This document shows positions 13,000 to 24,689 of a stretch of 64,000 nucleotides of DNA, in pieces. The notes beneath the pieces are model-generated. The model made no database searches. It worked only from the letters and a program-made list of their open reading frames with translations, and was not told the DNA's origin. Source of the DNA: Hyaloscypha bicolor E (lineage: Eukaryota > Ascomycota > Leotiomycetes > Helotiales > Hyaloscyphaceae); NCBI RefSeq assembly GCF_002865645.1, contig NW_020194708.1:186001-250000 (forward strand). The letters are read 5' to 3'. Position numbers and translations under genes: made by a program. Positions within the stretch are counted from its first letter, which is position 1. The number at the start of each line of letters is the position of its first letter.

Positions 13000-15900
13000 A
13001 ATTAATTTAAATAGTTTATTAAAAGAGATAAATTCTAGTACTTTTCTAAAAATAAAAGTAATAATAAATATTTTAAAATAAATATTAAGTTAGAAAAGAA
13101 AATAGTATTTGGGAAATTAAGAAAGCTATTAATATTATTATATATATTATAGAATTACTAGAATTAGAGAAAATAAAATATATTTCCTTTATAGAAAATT
13201 AGAAGAAAATATTTAATAATAAAAGCTTTTCTTAATCTAAAATAAAGTTTATTATTTTTAATTCTTTATATATCTTTTTTCTTTTTCTTTTTCTTTTAAT
13301 TATTATTTATAGCCTTTAGAAAATATTATTATTAAATTATTATTCTAAAAATTAAACGAGTTTTATTATTATTTAATTATTATTATTAGATAGTATTCTT
13401 AATATAAGATTCTATTATTAGATTTTAGAAATCGAATATAAAATATTCTTTTTAATATAAAAATAAATAGGAAATCGAGAAGTTATTTTATAAATTCTTA
13501 ATTTTAAACTATAATATTTCTTAGGAGGTTCTTATAATATAAATAATTACTATATATAAAAGAAAAAAAGAAAAAAAAACCTTTTATATATTTTTAGGAA
13601 AAAGGAAATATTAAACTAGAAGTTTTTTAAAAGCTCTATTTGCTTTTTTATTAGCTATTCTTATAGCTTATATTAGTCTAAAGCTTAATTATAATACTTA
13701 TAGATCTCGATTTTAATTTAAACTATTATTATAAGTTTATTTACAATATTTAAATAAACTTTTTAATAAAAGGTTATATATAAATAAAATAGTTAAATTA
13801 GAAGTTTTATAAAAAGAAAAAAAAACCTTATTAAATTTAATAGTTATTTTCGAAAGTATTTAATAATATATAATTCTAGAAATCTTTTAAATATTAAATA
13901 AACTAGATCTATTTATTTAAAGCCTATTTCATATTAAGAAATCTATTTTCTTTTATATATAATTATAACTATATTTAAAACCTATATTAAGATTTAGTTA
14001 ATATATTATATATTTCTATTTTTATATAAAAAGAACTTTTTTTATATAGAATTTATTTCCTGATTATAATACTATTTTATTATTAGAAACCGATAATTTT
14101 TTTAAAAAAGCTAATATAATTTATTAATTCTTATTATTAATTCATTTTTTATTATTAAATATTATTTAAATAATTAGAAAAATATTTTTAATTCTATATT
14201 TTTAATACTAATTCAAAATCCTTGATTTTTTTATATTTTATATTAATTTTAATATTAATTATTCTAAATTTAATAATAGTATTATAAATTCTATTTATAT
14301 TATTTTATAGTTTTTTTTTCTATAATTTCTAAAGTCTTTAATATTACTTTTTTAAATATAAGTATTATTTTAAAGCTCTAATTAATTAAATAGCTTTCTA
14401 TTATATAAAATCGACTTTAATAAATATTAAATAATTATAATTAACTTTTAAAAGAAATAATATCTTATTTTAAATTATTTCTTAATTCTATTATTCTAAT
14501 TTTTTTTCTATTAATATTTTTTTTATATTTTTCTAATATTTTTTAATATATTTATATATTTTATTTTTCTAATATTTCTTATATTATTTCTTTTCTTTTA
14601 TACTATTTTTTGAATTAATAGAAATATTTTTAAATAAATAAAAAATTATAATAGATTTATATTATAAAATTTATATTATTTTCTTTTATATTTTAATATT
14701 TTAGATATTATTACTATATTTATATTTTTATTATATTACTTTTTTATTTCTTTATTATTACTATTTAATTTAACTTGCCTTAATTATTTCCTAAATTATA
14801 TTCTTTTAAATATATATATTAGTATTCTTTTTTATAATAAAAGCTTAATCTCATATTTTATTTTCTATAATTATTTCTAATTTATAACTATATTATATTT
14901 ATTTTTCCTATTATATATATTACTATTTTCGTTTTATTTTCTTAATAGAAAAAAAGAAAAACTCGAATATATATAATATTTTTATATAATTTAAGTTTAT
15001 TTTAATTTATTCTTTATTTTAGAAAGTATTTAAAAGAAACTCTTATAATTTCGAGAATCTTTAATTCTATAACTTATAATTATTATACTAATAATATTTA
15101 TATAACTTTTTTAAAAATAACAAAATAGCTAAAAAATAGATTTCTTAAGTTAATAAAATATAATTACTAGTTCTTATAAGCTATAGTATTATTAAAAGCC
15201 TATAAATTAATAGTATTAAAGTTTAAAATATTAAGGGAATTTAGATAATTATAGAAAGTATACTAATATTAGAAAAGATAGCTATACGTACTAAATTTAA
15301 TATAAATATTCTAGATAAGCTAAATAATATATATAATAAGCTCTTGAAATAAAAAACCTTTATTAGAAATAGAATTAAACTAGAATTAATTAAGGAAAAA
15401 CTAAAGAATTACTAAACTAATAATAAGAAATTCGAGAATATTTTTAAAAATATTACTAAAGATAAATAAGAAAAGCTTAATAAAATTAAAACTATAATAA
15501 ATAGTCTTAAAACCAAGAATTAGAATAGGATTATATAATATAGTGAAGCCTTTAGCTAATATATTAATAATATTTATAATAATTTTAATAAGAATATTTA
15601 TAAGTTATATTTCTTTTTTAAAATAAAAGCTTTAGTATATAAAGCCATTTAGTTAATTAATAAAGCTATTTTAGAATATATTAAAAATAAGAAATATTAG
15701 AATACTAGTATATTTATTAAATTAAATATTATTAAAATACTTAAATATATTAAGGCTATTTCGAAATCTATAAAATTGGGTTTTAAACTATTATTAGCTA
15801 ATATTTTTAAAGCTTCCGAAACCTTAATTAAAAGAGTTTATAATAATAAACCTTTTCCTGTTTTTTAAAATAAGCCTAGCTATAATTTAATTAGATTTAG

Positions 15901-17814
15901 CTAATAAGAATAGAATTAATTTAATATAACCCAGTAATAATTTTATTAATAAAACTAATAAAACTAGTATAGTTAGTTAAGAAAAATCTAATAAAAAAAA
16001 AGTAAGCTAAGTCTAAAACTTTTAATAAATAGTAAAAATCCGAGTATTAGTCTAAATATAAGACTAATAAATAAAGGAAAATAAGAAAGAATTAAATAAA
16101 AAAAATGCTTTATTTTAATAAAAAAGATACTATTTAGAAAAACTTTTATAATTATATCTAGAACTAAGAAATAAAAGATTAAAGATATTAAATCCGGGAA
16201 AATTAAAAGTAATAAATATATTTATAAGATATTAACTAAATAGAAACTAATATTTACTTAATAAAGTAAATATATCTTTAAAGAAATATATAATAGTATT
16301 TTGAGATCTATTTATAAATAAGAATATTATAGAATTAATAATAGATTTTTTAAAGCTTTTTATAAAATATAGATTTAATAACTTATTCATATTTTATTTA
16401 TTAATATAAGAGATATTAATATTAATAAGAATATTTTAAAGCTAGTTATTTTAATTTATAAAATTACTAAAGGCAAGAAATATATTTCTATTATTTAAAT
16501 AAATAAACAAATACGGGATTTCTTTTTAGAAAACTAGGAAATTATAAATTATAAATATAAGTATTATATTTCTAATTAATTTCGCCCAAATCTATAACTC
16601 TAATTTAATATTATAATTCCTATTCCTGAATTTAATATTAGTAATCTGGATATAAATAATTATATTTATAAAAACAATTACCTGAAATAAATTAAAAAGC
16701 TTAGTATTTAAGAGTTTTTAATATAGGAAATAAAGATATTATAATTCTATTTCTAAAAAAATAAAGTATTAAAATCTAAAAATCTAAATAATAGCTATTT
16801 TATTTTAGTTTTTTAATTCTTAATAATACATTTATTAATATGGCTCGGATTTTATAAGGTATTAAATAAGTATTCTATTTATCTAATTATTTATTTTTAG
16901 CTAGCTAAATACTATATTTCTGGAAATATTAATTATAATTAATATAAAGGTAATAATAAAAATCTGGCTATTACTAAAGCTTTAAATAGCGAATTCTATT
17001 TTAATAAAAAGTATTAGAATATTAGTTATATTTTTCTTATAAACTATAAAAAAGCTATTATTTTTAATAAGAAGTTTTTTTAAGAATATTAATTACTTTT
17101 TTATTTCTAATAATTTTAAGCTAGAAATAATAAAAGAAATAGGTAAGTATTTATTAAAAGTAATAGAAGAAAAGATTTCAAATATAGTTTATTTAACTAG
17201 ATAAATAAATGCCTTTAGCTAGGTAATTTATAAGTCTGGAATTATAGGTAAGTAATAATTCTCAAATAATATAGAAACTAAAAAATAGCTTAATAATAAT
17301 TTATTATTTAATAGGCCTTTTACTATAATTCTAATAAGTCTAATTATTATTAAGAATAAAATATATAAAAATAGAATCTCTTTTATCTAAAGCTTTTTCT
17401 TTTTATTAAAAATTAATTTAAAAATATTATAAATAATCCGAAATTCGAAAAAGCTATTTATTTAAAATATATTAGTATAATTTATAATATAATTCACTAT
17501 AATAAATTCCCTTAATATCTAGTAATAAAGGCGGAAATTAAGTAATAATTAAAGGCAAATACTAATTAATATAGAGAATTATATCGGATTTAGTATAAGA
17601 ATATAGCTAAGCGAATTCGGATTATTTTTAAATAAGTTTAGAAATATAAAATAAGATTATTTAAAAGTAATAGATTTTATTTTAGGTATATTAAAAAGAA
17701 ATTGAATTAGCTAATAAAAGAGAATTCTAATTATTTTATTATTTCGAATTCTAAATAGGATTTTTCTATTAGTTTTAGTATTTAGAAAACAAGTATAAAT
17801 AAATAAGAAATCGA
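13000..17814. other. AT-rich interior downstream of gypsy pol, unassigned
   Basis: About 4.8 kb between the integrase remnant and the second LTR. The left part (13.26-15.05 kb) is T-rich on the plus strand, suggesting a minus-strand coding relic. The right part (15.2-17.8 kb) is A-rich with plus-strand coding-like stretches that translate to charged, gag-like segments full of TAA/TAG. I could not assign either to a family. A nested element or an extra ORF of the gypsy element are both possible. Confidence 0.4.
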
Positions 17815-18100
17815 ATATAGTATAATAGGCTATATTTTCTAAAAATTATATTATTTTAGTAGTTTTAAAGTTTTAGTTATATAATAAAAGCCGCGGTTTT
17901 TTATATATAACTTATAGGAATTATATAAAAAAACTAGTTTTTCTATATTTAATTAATTAAGCTTTTATATATTATATACTATTTATACTTTACTATTTAT
18001 ATTTTTAATCCTATTATTTTATTATTAAATCACGTTTTATATTCTAGTATACTTTATGAGTTTTTGTTTTATTATAATTTCCTTTCTATAATATTTACTT
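17815..18100 (+). repeat. 3' LTR of the RIPed gypsy element
   Basis: Direct-repeat partner of 5,016-5,313. This copy keeps a few more C and G residues (for example GCCGCGG at about 17,890, where the first copy reads GCTATAG). That gives an internal view of the C-to-T and G-to-A changes. Confidence 0.7.
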
Positions 18101-18875
18101 TAGAGAGAAACTACTTATATTACTTGCCGGGGCTTTAAATCTATAATTAGTTTACTAGTATAGTATATTCGAGATTATTTATAAACTAATTGCCTTATTT
18201 TCTTTTTTTAGAAGGCTATTAATACCTAAAATAATAATAAAAAGCTAGCTTTTACTAGCCTCTATTATATTATAGCTAAGAAATTACTATAATAGTAAGA
18301 ATATATATAGTTAGTTCTAATTATATTATAAAGGCTTGGTATTAGACTTTTAATAAAAAAAAAGCTCATTTTAATATATATAACCTAAAGCTAGAATAAA
18401 TATAGTTATATATTTACTTGAATTATATAATTTAAATCCTATTCTAGTTAAGTATTCTAGTAAAATCTACTAGCTAATTTAATTATAAGTATTATAAGCT
18501 AGTAGTATATATAGACTAGTTTAAATTAATCTAGTTTCTTTAAAAAAAGAAATTATATAATTATATATTATTTAATCTCTTTTTTATTTGGAAATAAAAA
18601 ATTAGTTTCTAGATTTTATTATATAATATAAGCTAAATAAGTATATTATATATTTATCTATAATATCTTAAGTTTATTTCTTTATCGAACTCTTATTTTT
18701 CTTATTCTTTTTACTTTTCTTTATTATTTAAAATTTTTAAAGTAATTTATAAGAATTAATACTTTTTATCTTTCTAATAGCCTAATCTAATTAGATATTA
18801 GAAAAAGATATGAGATTAGAGTTTAGATTCTAAGTTTATTAGAAATAAGTAAAAGGAATTAATATATTTCTTATA

Positions 18876-19026
18876 CGGGGCCCCTTTTCCGGTCAGAATA
18901 TACGGGCCAGTAACTGGCCCGCCTTTCCGGCTAACTAATCCGCCCTTTTAATTAGAAGATATAGTAGGAAAGGCGGGCCCTATACCATTACTGCTATTTA
19001 TATAGGGAGGCCTCTTCTAGGCCCCG
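18876..19026. repeat. GC-rich fold-back element, ~150 bp
   Basis: An island of high GC sits exactly at the edge of the AT block. Its ends are inverted (CGGGGCC at 18,876-18,882 and GGCCCCG at 19,020-19,026). Inside is a perfect 13-bp inverted pair (GGCCCGCCTTTCC at 18,916-18,928 and its complement at 18,967-18,979). It looks like a small fold-back or MITE-like element, but no target duplication is clear. Confidence 0.45.
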
Positions 19027-19172
19027 TTATGTTTTTATATAATTCCCTATATTATATAGTAGTATATCGTACTTACTAGTCCTGTATTATTCCTGGATAC
19101 TTAGTCCAGAAGCGGTATTTAAGGGCTACCCCTTACTGCCTACTTGGGAATGTCTTAAAAATAACCCTTTAG

Positions 19173-19802
19173 CTCTTGAGCTACTATAACTTAAGGACCG
19201 TTAAGGAGCTCAAGAAGTATAAGCCTCGACCCGAAGATTAATATTAGCTAATCAAGTACCTAGCTAGCTATAATGGCTCTTTCTACCTATATTATACATA
19301 TTATATCCGGTATCTTCCTAGGATAAAAGAGCATATAGCCTCTTATAAGGTAAAAGATATAGAATAGAAGAACGGTTTATTATAGAACGAATATAAGCTA
19401 TAGATATACTTTACTGCGAGGGAGTATATTAATTACTTTATAGTTATGGATAAGGAGAAAGGCAGAGTTAAGGGAATAGTTCGGGGCTCTATATTATTAA
19501 TAGAGCCCGAGAAGGAATTATTTGAGAAGTTAGAGAAGAATTATAAGAATATGAAATATGATCTTGAGGAGCAAGTAACTATAGTCCAGGATATTAGAGA
19601 TTCGAGATCAGAAAAAGTACCATGGCTATATGACTTAACGGGATTTCCATACTATTTAATAATACTAAAGGATAAGAAGATCTGGAGCTCGTATAAGCTG
19701 CCACTAAAAAAAGAGCTTAATGCGAGTAGTGAGGATACTAAGGATCCTGATCTCGTCCGAATTTTAGTTATAGCTAAAGCTATCTTGAGAGATATATACT
19801 AG
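19173..19802 (+). pseudogene. Lightly RIPed pseudogene, unknown protein
   Basis: The open frame 19,446-19,802 (118 aa) continues upstream in the same frame to about 19,173, interrupted only by five TAA/TAG codons (first at 19,239 and 19,245, the others at about 19,350-19,400). Each is one transition from CAA or CAG, as RIP would produce. If those are lost glutamines the product had more than 200 aa. It is charged, with a Lys/Glu-rich middle, a PWLYDLTGFPYYLIIL stretch and no transmembrane segment. I do not recognise the family. Composition is intermediate between the AT block and normal DNA, consistent with RIP leaking into or touching a duplicated gene at the block edge. Confidence 0.5.
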
Positions 19803-19839
19803 TTATATAGTAATATTTTGCTAGACCGGAAAATAATAT

Positions 19840-20130
19840 AGTAACGGGCCAATATCCTAATATTAACTCTCGTAAAAGTCGTGGAACTGACCGTTAATTC
19901 CGTTTTATTTATATGGTACGGTAATCGTGATATCCGTGACTGCAGATCTTTGGAATTGACCGTCGCTTCTATTAACCCTAACCCCATATACCCTCATTAA
20001 ACCTAATAATAATCATATAACCAGTATAGCAGACGAATAATCCATCCAGGTAGAACCCATTCCCCAAAAATTAAGTCATTATATCTAGTTAAACGAGCGT
20101 TATAATGTGCTGCTTTGTTTGAATCAGAAA
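19840..20130. repeat. Dispersed repeat family, copy 1
   Basis: The sequence around 20,015-20,120 is repeated, diverged, at about 20,650-20,770. The longer stretch 19,840-20,140 matches a heavily AT-shifted copy at about 30,390-30,690. Shared landmarks are GTAAAAGTCGTGGAACTGAC (RIPed to GTAAAAATTATAGAACTGAC), CATTCCCCAAA and CGTTATAATGTGCTGCTTTG. It overlaps the 3' end of the ORF at 20,003-20,515. Confidence 0.6.
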
Positions 20131-20515
20131 TGTCGTTACGCAATACGGCCGCCGCGACATAAGGTTCGAGGCCGAAGATATTATTACTGCCGAGGACCAA
20201 ATTCCAGAGGATGGAAGATACGAGGGTCGGCGCTACGCTATATACAGTATCTGGAGACCTTTGAAGCCCGTGGCTAGGGATCCACTCGCCATATGTGATC
20301 CAAGCAGTATTAACGAGCAAAGTATTCTTGAGAATGGCTTGAAGCGGCCTGGTATTAACGGGCCGTATCTTTCGAACACATACAACCTCAGTAGAGAACA
20401 ATCCGAATGACAAAAATGGTATTGGCTCAAGGATCAGCAACCTGACGAGGTATTGATTCTGCAGTTTTTTGATAGCCACGCAAAACAGGAGGGCAGGCCC
20501 TTTGGAGTTTTTCAT
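20003..20515 (-). CDS. Hypothetical hydrophobic protein, possibly partial
   Basis: A 170-aa open frame with several hydrophobic stretches (residues about 6-45 and 95-115 and the Trp/Leu-rich C-terminus), suggesting a membrane protein fragment. I do not recognise it with confidence. The APTLVSSILW...GLEPYVAAA segment is loosely like fungal multi-span membrane proteins such as the DUF3433 group, but this is weak. Its C-terminal coding region lies inside a dispersed repeat. The second copy (20,650-20,770) has a 2-nt length difference that shifts the frame, so at least one copy is broken. It may be the last exon of a larger gene or a duplicated remnant. Confidence 0.3.
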   Translation of the reverse strand: MKNSKGPALLFCVAIKKLQNQYLVRLLILEPIPFLSFGLFSTEVVCVRKIRPVNTRPLQAILKNTLLVNTAWITYGEWIPSHGLQRSPDTVYSVAPTLVSSILWNLVLGSNNIFGLEPYVAAAVLRNDISDSNKAAHYNARLTRYNDLIFGEWVLPGWIIRLLYWLYDYY

Positions 20516-20639
20516 GCAAGCCCTGAATTAATTAGAGTAGGCAATATTGAGCATAAAAAAAAGCTTTGAGGTTCGATGCATTGCATTTTGGTGAGACGAC
20601 AGAGGCAGAAGAAGCAGAGAACAAAGGATGTGTAAATAT

Positions 20640-20950
20640 CTCAATAAATCAACTGTTTCCAGCCAGCATAGTAGACGAATAACCTACCCCAGCAGAGGCT
20701 ATCCCCAAATATTGAGGCATTTGATCTGGCTCACGAGCGTTATAGCTTGCTAAGTTGCACGAGCGACCACGCCCATTGTTACTCTTTGAGCCCAACAGCC
20801 ATTTCCAACCACTTGCACGGAAAACATGAGATTCAGCTTCAGCCTCGCAAGTAGGTAGATTGTTTAAAGAGTTCCTATATATGTACGATTATTCGACAGT
20901 CTTATTACCGCTGGATGGATCTGCCCCACAACTAGTGGTTGAGGTTGCGG
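20640..20950. repeat. Dispersed repeat family, copy 2 (little RIP)
   Basis: It keeps normal base composition and matches the RIPed copy at 30,540-30,845 over about 300 bp. Landmarks include AGCCAACAGCCATTTCCAAC-like sequence, AAAGAGTTCCTATATATGTA (RIPed: AAAGAGTTCTTATATTAATA) and CACAACTAGTGGTTGAGGTT (RIPed: ATAACTAGTAATTGAGATTA). The shorter left part also matches copy 1 at 20,015-20,120. Nothing else is recognised between 20,516 and 21,378. Confidence 0.6.
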
Positions 20951-21378
20951 ATAGATTCCTGTGCAAGAATTGCTAGCATAGCCTACATGAGACACAGGAC
21001 CGAAGCAACGCCAGGAAGCATGGACATAAAGAAGAGGGCTATAGATGAAGATTTCCTTGGCTGCAGTAATTGTTCAAGTGTGGAAAGGAGGGGTGTTGGG
21101 CTGACTAACGCCAGTTCGGGGAAAGCACAGCACGTGATTGAGTTCAAGGTAGGGCTTCGTGTAAGGTAACATAAGCTGACGGGATGATTCCAAATCAGGG
21201 GCATAGCCACAAAGTGACACACACACGAATACATCTTGGTTCCGCGACCTCCGATTAGATTTTTATTATTATTTGTATTTTAATGTCTTCAATTGCTCCA
21301 TCAGCTTGAGTTGATTTTGAAAATACATACTTTTGTATTGATACCCACCTCAATCGCGATATTATCCAAGTACATACA

Positions 21379-22671
21379 ATGACCAACGAAGCCGACATCA
21401 AAGCAGCAATCCTCGATTGCGCCTCCGAGAATTCCTCCCTCCTCGTAAAACTCTCCTCAACAAGCACAGCACCCAGTCTTCTCGTCGGCCACGAAAAACA
21501 CCTCACAGCCTTAAAAGCAAACTTATCAGAGCACACCGTGATCCTGCAAAAGCTCAAAGACGATGTCGACTCCAAGTTCAAACGCCACAGGAAACTCCGC
21601 GACTCCACCACTCGCCGCTTTATCTATCGTGCAACAAACATGCTCGCGAAATTTGACGCCAAGGCCATGAAAGAAGAGAGAGAATACTTCGATCTGCTGA
21701 ATGAGCAAAGTAAAGCTGAGAAGAGAAGGTTGTTGTTGCAGCGAGATTATAACGAGGCTGTTGAGAAACAGGAACTACTGGAGAGGGAAGTGCAAGAACA
21801 TGCGAAGACACATGCAAGGATTGATGAGTTGTATGAGCGGTTATTTGCTGGCCCGACGCCGGGATTTCCGAGAGAGGATGAGAGGGAGCATAGATTTTAC
21901 GCAGCGAGGAGGAAGAATGAGACCATCAAAGAAGCGATTCGATCAGCAAGACAGGTTAGGAGGATTTTGGCAGTTTCACAGGGACATGTCAAGCAAGCTA
22001 AGATTGCTTTGAGGAATGCGGATCAGAAGGCTGTGGATAGTGTCTTCTTCTTGGATGATGCTTTTGCTCGCCTGCGCCGGGGAAACGAACTGATCATAGA
22101 TGCGATCAACTCGACGGGTCGAATTGAAGAATATCTTGCTCCTTTCTTGGAGATGGTCGCTGTGAAGGTGGAGGCGTATTCTTATCTCAAGGCTTCGAAG
22201 TCAGTCGTCGATACGGCGTTCACTCGCGAGAAGATCGTGGCAGCAGTTGCATCTGCTCTGGCGAGCTTGTCGAAAGCCGAGGAGGCGCTTGAGAGACTTG
22301 CTACCCTGACGAAGCAAAGGGAAGAGAAGTCGCTTGAGAATATTAAGGGAACTGCGAGGCAGGTGGAAGATTCAAGACAAGAGTTGGAGCAGTTTAGAAA
22401 GAGTATTTTCGAAAGAGTGGCTGGGTTTGGAGAAGCTGCTCCTGCTTATACCGAGTGCTGTGATAGAACGGAGGGATTTTGTGAGGTTTCTGAAGAAGCT
22501 GAAGAGGAGGATAATTATACTGAGGAGAGGGACGCTCCAATTGAGGAGCTTGTTGCTCCTGTTCCAGATCCGGAAGTCAACTCAACCAGAGCCGCATTAC
22601 CCGATCACGAGAACGCAGAAGTTACTTCCCAATTGAGTGTAGAGATACCCTTGAAACGAAAAGATGACTGA
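21379..22671 (+). CDS. Coiled-coil protein of unknown function, 430 aa
   Basis: Intronless ORF. The ATG at 21,379 sits in a good context (ACAATGAC) and is the first methionine. The protein is almost entirely Lys/Glu/Ala-rich helix. Coiled-coil stretches run over about residues 75-200 (KEEREYFDLLNEQSKAEKRR region) and 285-370. Between them lies a more hydrophobic helical middle. Near residue 375 a GFGEAAPAYTECC...C motif resembles the P-x-Y-x-x-CC signature of a lineage-restricted fungal protein group. The tail is acidic, ending in a basic KRKDD. There is no signal peptide or membrane segment, so it is probably cytosolic. Function is unknown. Codon use looks normal and no lesions are visible, so expression is likely. 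Confidence 0.75.
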   Translation: MTNEADIKAAILDCASENSSLLVKLSSTSTAPSLLVGHEKHLTALKANLSEHTVILQKLKDDVDSKFKRHRKLRDSTTRRFIYRATNMLAKFDAKAMKEEREYFDLLNEQSKAEKRRLLLQRDYNEAVEKQELLEREVQEHAKTHARIDELYERLFAGPTPGFPREDEREHRFYAARRKNETIKEAIRSARQVRRILAVSQGHVKQAKIALRNADQKAVDSVFFLDDAFARLRRGNELIIDAINSTGRIEEYLAPFLEMVAVKVEAYSYLKASKSVVDTAFTREKIVAAVASALASLSKAEEALERLATLTKQREEKSLENIKGTARQVEDSRQELEQFRKSIFERVAGFGEAAPAYTECCDRTEGFCEVSEEAEEEDNYTEERDAPIEELVAPVPDPEVNSTRAALPDHENAEVTSQLSVEIPLKRKDD

Positions 22672-23214
22672 ATGACAAGCGAATATCTAATTTGAAGTAG
22701 AACAAGTTTCTTTAATTAGAGGTTGCTGTACCTCGTCTTTTGGCGGGGTACTCGTACTCAAACATAGTATGTCCAAGTCATGCCATCCGAATTTCCACAC
22801 CTCGTACTTCGTAATATGTCTCTCTCTCAGAAAGTTTGACTAAGAAAAGACACCACGCGACTTAAAACACACGGATTCTGCATAGACATGATCTAGATTG
22901 AGGCTGCTATTAGCGGGATAATCCCTATCATTTATTTTATAGTAGTGCTTCGCCGAAACACTAAAAGACGCACACGAATTGGCCGAGCGGCGGCTGATAA
23001 AGCCGCTTTTCTGGGGTGAAACGCTAGACAGCAGCGAAGCATTAGGCTGGTAAGTTGAGGAGGGTTAGAGGTTCACACGAGAACCGGGGTCTTGAGAGGA
23101 AATAGCGGAACACTTTAGGACGCATCTGCGAGGTCGTTTGTGCGCTGTTGGACAAAAGGGATAACCGTTGATTGCGAATTGACACTTTGAACGCGAGTCA
23201 AAATCTGCCATATC
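22672..23214. other. Intergenic, nothing recognised
   Basis: 3' flank of the coiled-coil gene. A short GGCCGAGCGG motif at 22,981-22,990 recalls a tRNA D-arm, but no tRNA fold follows. Confidence 0.5.
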
Positions 23215-23619
23215 ATCGCGCAACTCCTCGAAAGAGTCGAAACCTACAAGAATCCAGAACCTCTTTCAACTGCTCCCAATCTTCGTGGCTTTCCTCCTCC
23301 TAGCTCTCGAAATCGCGAAGAGCGACCAACCCCAATTACATTGAGTCAACAACACCTTTCTCTGAAGCTTGGTCTTTATAAAAATCACAAATGGGTGGAT
23401 TTACAGGGCTTGGGACCAATAATTGGAAGCATATCTCATGAGCGGTGGCTGCCGTTCCCAGAAGTTCACAATGAAGCTGGACGCGAAGAAGATCAAGGGC
23501 TGGACAGAACGGAGGCAGAGATGGGATGCTGGTGGATAGTTGGGGAAGGCGTATGGTGTGCTGTTGGTCGTCGAATAAGGGGGAGGGGGAAGGAAAGGTG
23601 TATAATATGTATTGGGTAA
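23200..23619 (+). CDS. Small hypothetical ORF, doubtful
   Basis: One frame is open from a TGA at about 23,190 to 23,619 and could encode about 135 aa without a clear ATG at its start. The annotated-style start at 23,341 is TTG. The downstream half is Trp/Gly-rich and not recognised. Another frame contains a short basic peptide beginning MKLDAKKIKGW and ending at a TAG. It may be the final exon of a small gene, but no splice structure can be shown. Confidence 0.2.
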   Translation, partial: KICHIIAQLLERVETYKNPEPLSTAPNLRGFPPPSSRNREERPTPITLSQQHLSLKLGLYKNHKWVDLQGLGPIIGSISHERWLPFPEVHNEAGREEDQGLDRTEAEMGCWWIVGEGVWCAVGRRIRGRGKERCIICIG

Positions 23620-24689
23620 GGTGATGTTTAGACGTGCAGATTGCTGTGAGACGAGAGGGGGGAAAGGAAAGGTGTATATATGGATATGGTTATAATGGAA
23701 ATTGATTGATTTGGGGGTTCAAATTTTGAATATCGTTGGCCAGAACAAACTCAAGAACTCGATCTCTCTATTATTCGCTTTCTAGAGCATTCACATCGAA
23801 ATATCCCTCTTAAACATATTTATTACACGTCGATATACTCCTCAACACAAGGCTTAAATCTAAACAGCCCAACTTCCACTAATCTTACGTACATGCTCTT
23901 AACAGTCGCTGAATTGACGATTTCACACTCTATCGTGGGAGAAACTAATTCCAATTGTACCCATTGCTGTCAATACTACAACCATTATGGTATCAGCAAA
24001 GTGCAAGTTTACCCTTGGATGGAACAGCGGAACAACCTACCTCTATAGCCTTTTCTTCAGCTCAACTGTTATTTGGGCTTCTACTACGTCTATGCCGTAT
24101 TCCTTGCAGACAACGATACGGCACCGTGAGACGATGGCAAAGATAGTATAGAATTGGTTTGTTATTCCTTGCGCTACAAACCGGGCCTTTACTCATTGAA
24201 ACGATTCGTACCCATTACCTTCCCCTTAAATGCCCTCGCCGTTTATCGTCATACTCATTCTGCAATTTTGCGCCGATATCCCTATGTCCTCTAAATGGGT
24301 GTGTAACGTGACAGGGTGGTAATAGCGACGTTCGTTACTTGCATGGGCCTGCCTCACCAGAAACTCTGTTAACGACGATACGGACGCGACTTCTGTGCTA
24401 TCCGCTTCTGGTAGATAAACACTAAGAGCGACAATCAATTCCCTGTGCTTAGTTTGGGGGTTGCAGTCGCTTCGGTAACCTAATAAGCCGCCTACACACC
24501 CTTTGTGTATTTGAACATAGTTTTAAATCCATAATGCCCCTATCCTTCGAAGCGCTCGGACGCTAGAGAAATCTGAAAGTAGTTTATTTAATTTAGGAAT
24601 AACCGTCAGAGCCTTTGGGGCTCAGGGTTTTAAAGTTTTGCACATACAACAAATACCCCCCTATCTCTCCAACCGCCATATCTTAATAA
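23620..24689. other. Intergenic, nothing recognised
   Basis: Normal composition, only short frames in all phases, no repeats or RNA genes seen. Confidence 0.5.

Larger units (their letters stand above)
5016..18100 (+). mobile_element. RIPed Ty3/gypsy LTR retrotransposon, about 13 kb
   Basis: Two direct repeats of about 290 bp bound this stretch, and between them gypsy-type RNase H and integrase remnants are readable on the plus strand. Order is LTR, a gag-like region (about 5.4-9.9 kb), RT end/RNase H (10.4-11.4), zinc-binding region and integrase (11.86-12.9), then about 4.8 kb of extra sequence before the second LTR. At about 13 kb it is longer than the 5-8 kb typical of fungal gypsy elements. 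The 3' part may be a nested insertion or an additional ORF region. Every domain is full of stop codons, so the element is dead. No convincing target-site duplication can be read because both flanks are AT-rich. Confidence 0.65.
3200..18870. repeat. AT-rich RIP-degraded repeat block 1
   Basis: Roughly 15.7 kb with extreme A+T bias. TpA is everywhere and CpA is almost absent, the expected footprint of repeat-induced point mutation (C to T in CpA context). No intact gene is present. The longest open frame (4,021-4,224) is part of a tandem repeat. Read-through translation with TAA/TAG taken as former CAA/CAG recovers gypsy-type pol domains in the middle, and direct repeats flank the pol region. 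The left edge is at about 3,190-3,200, where normal composition stops abruptly. The right edge is at about 18,870. Confidence 0.9.

Noticed and set aside
22976..23100. GGCCGAGCGG followed later by GGTTCACACGAGAACC looked like a Ser/Leu tRNA.
   Set aside because: No acceptor stem pairs, no anticodon arm of proper size fits between them, and the T-loop consensus is absent.
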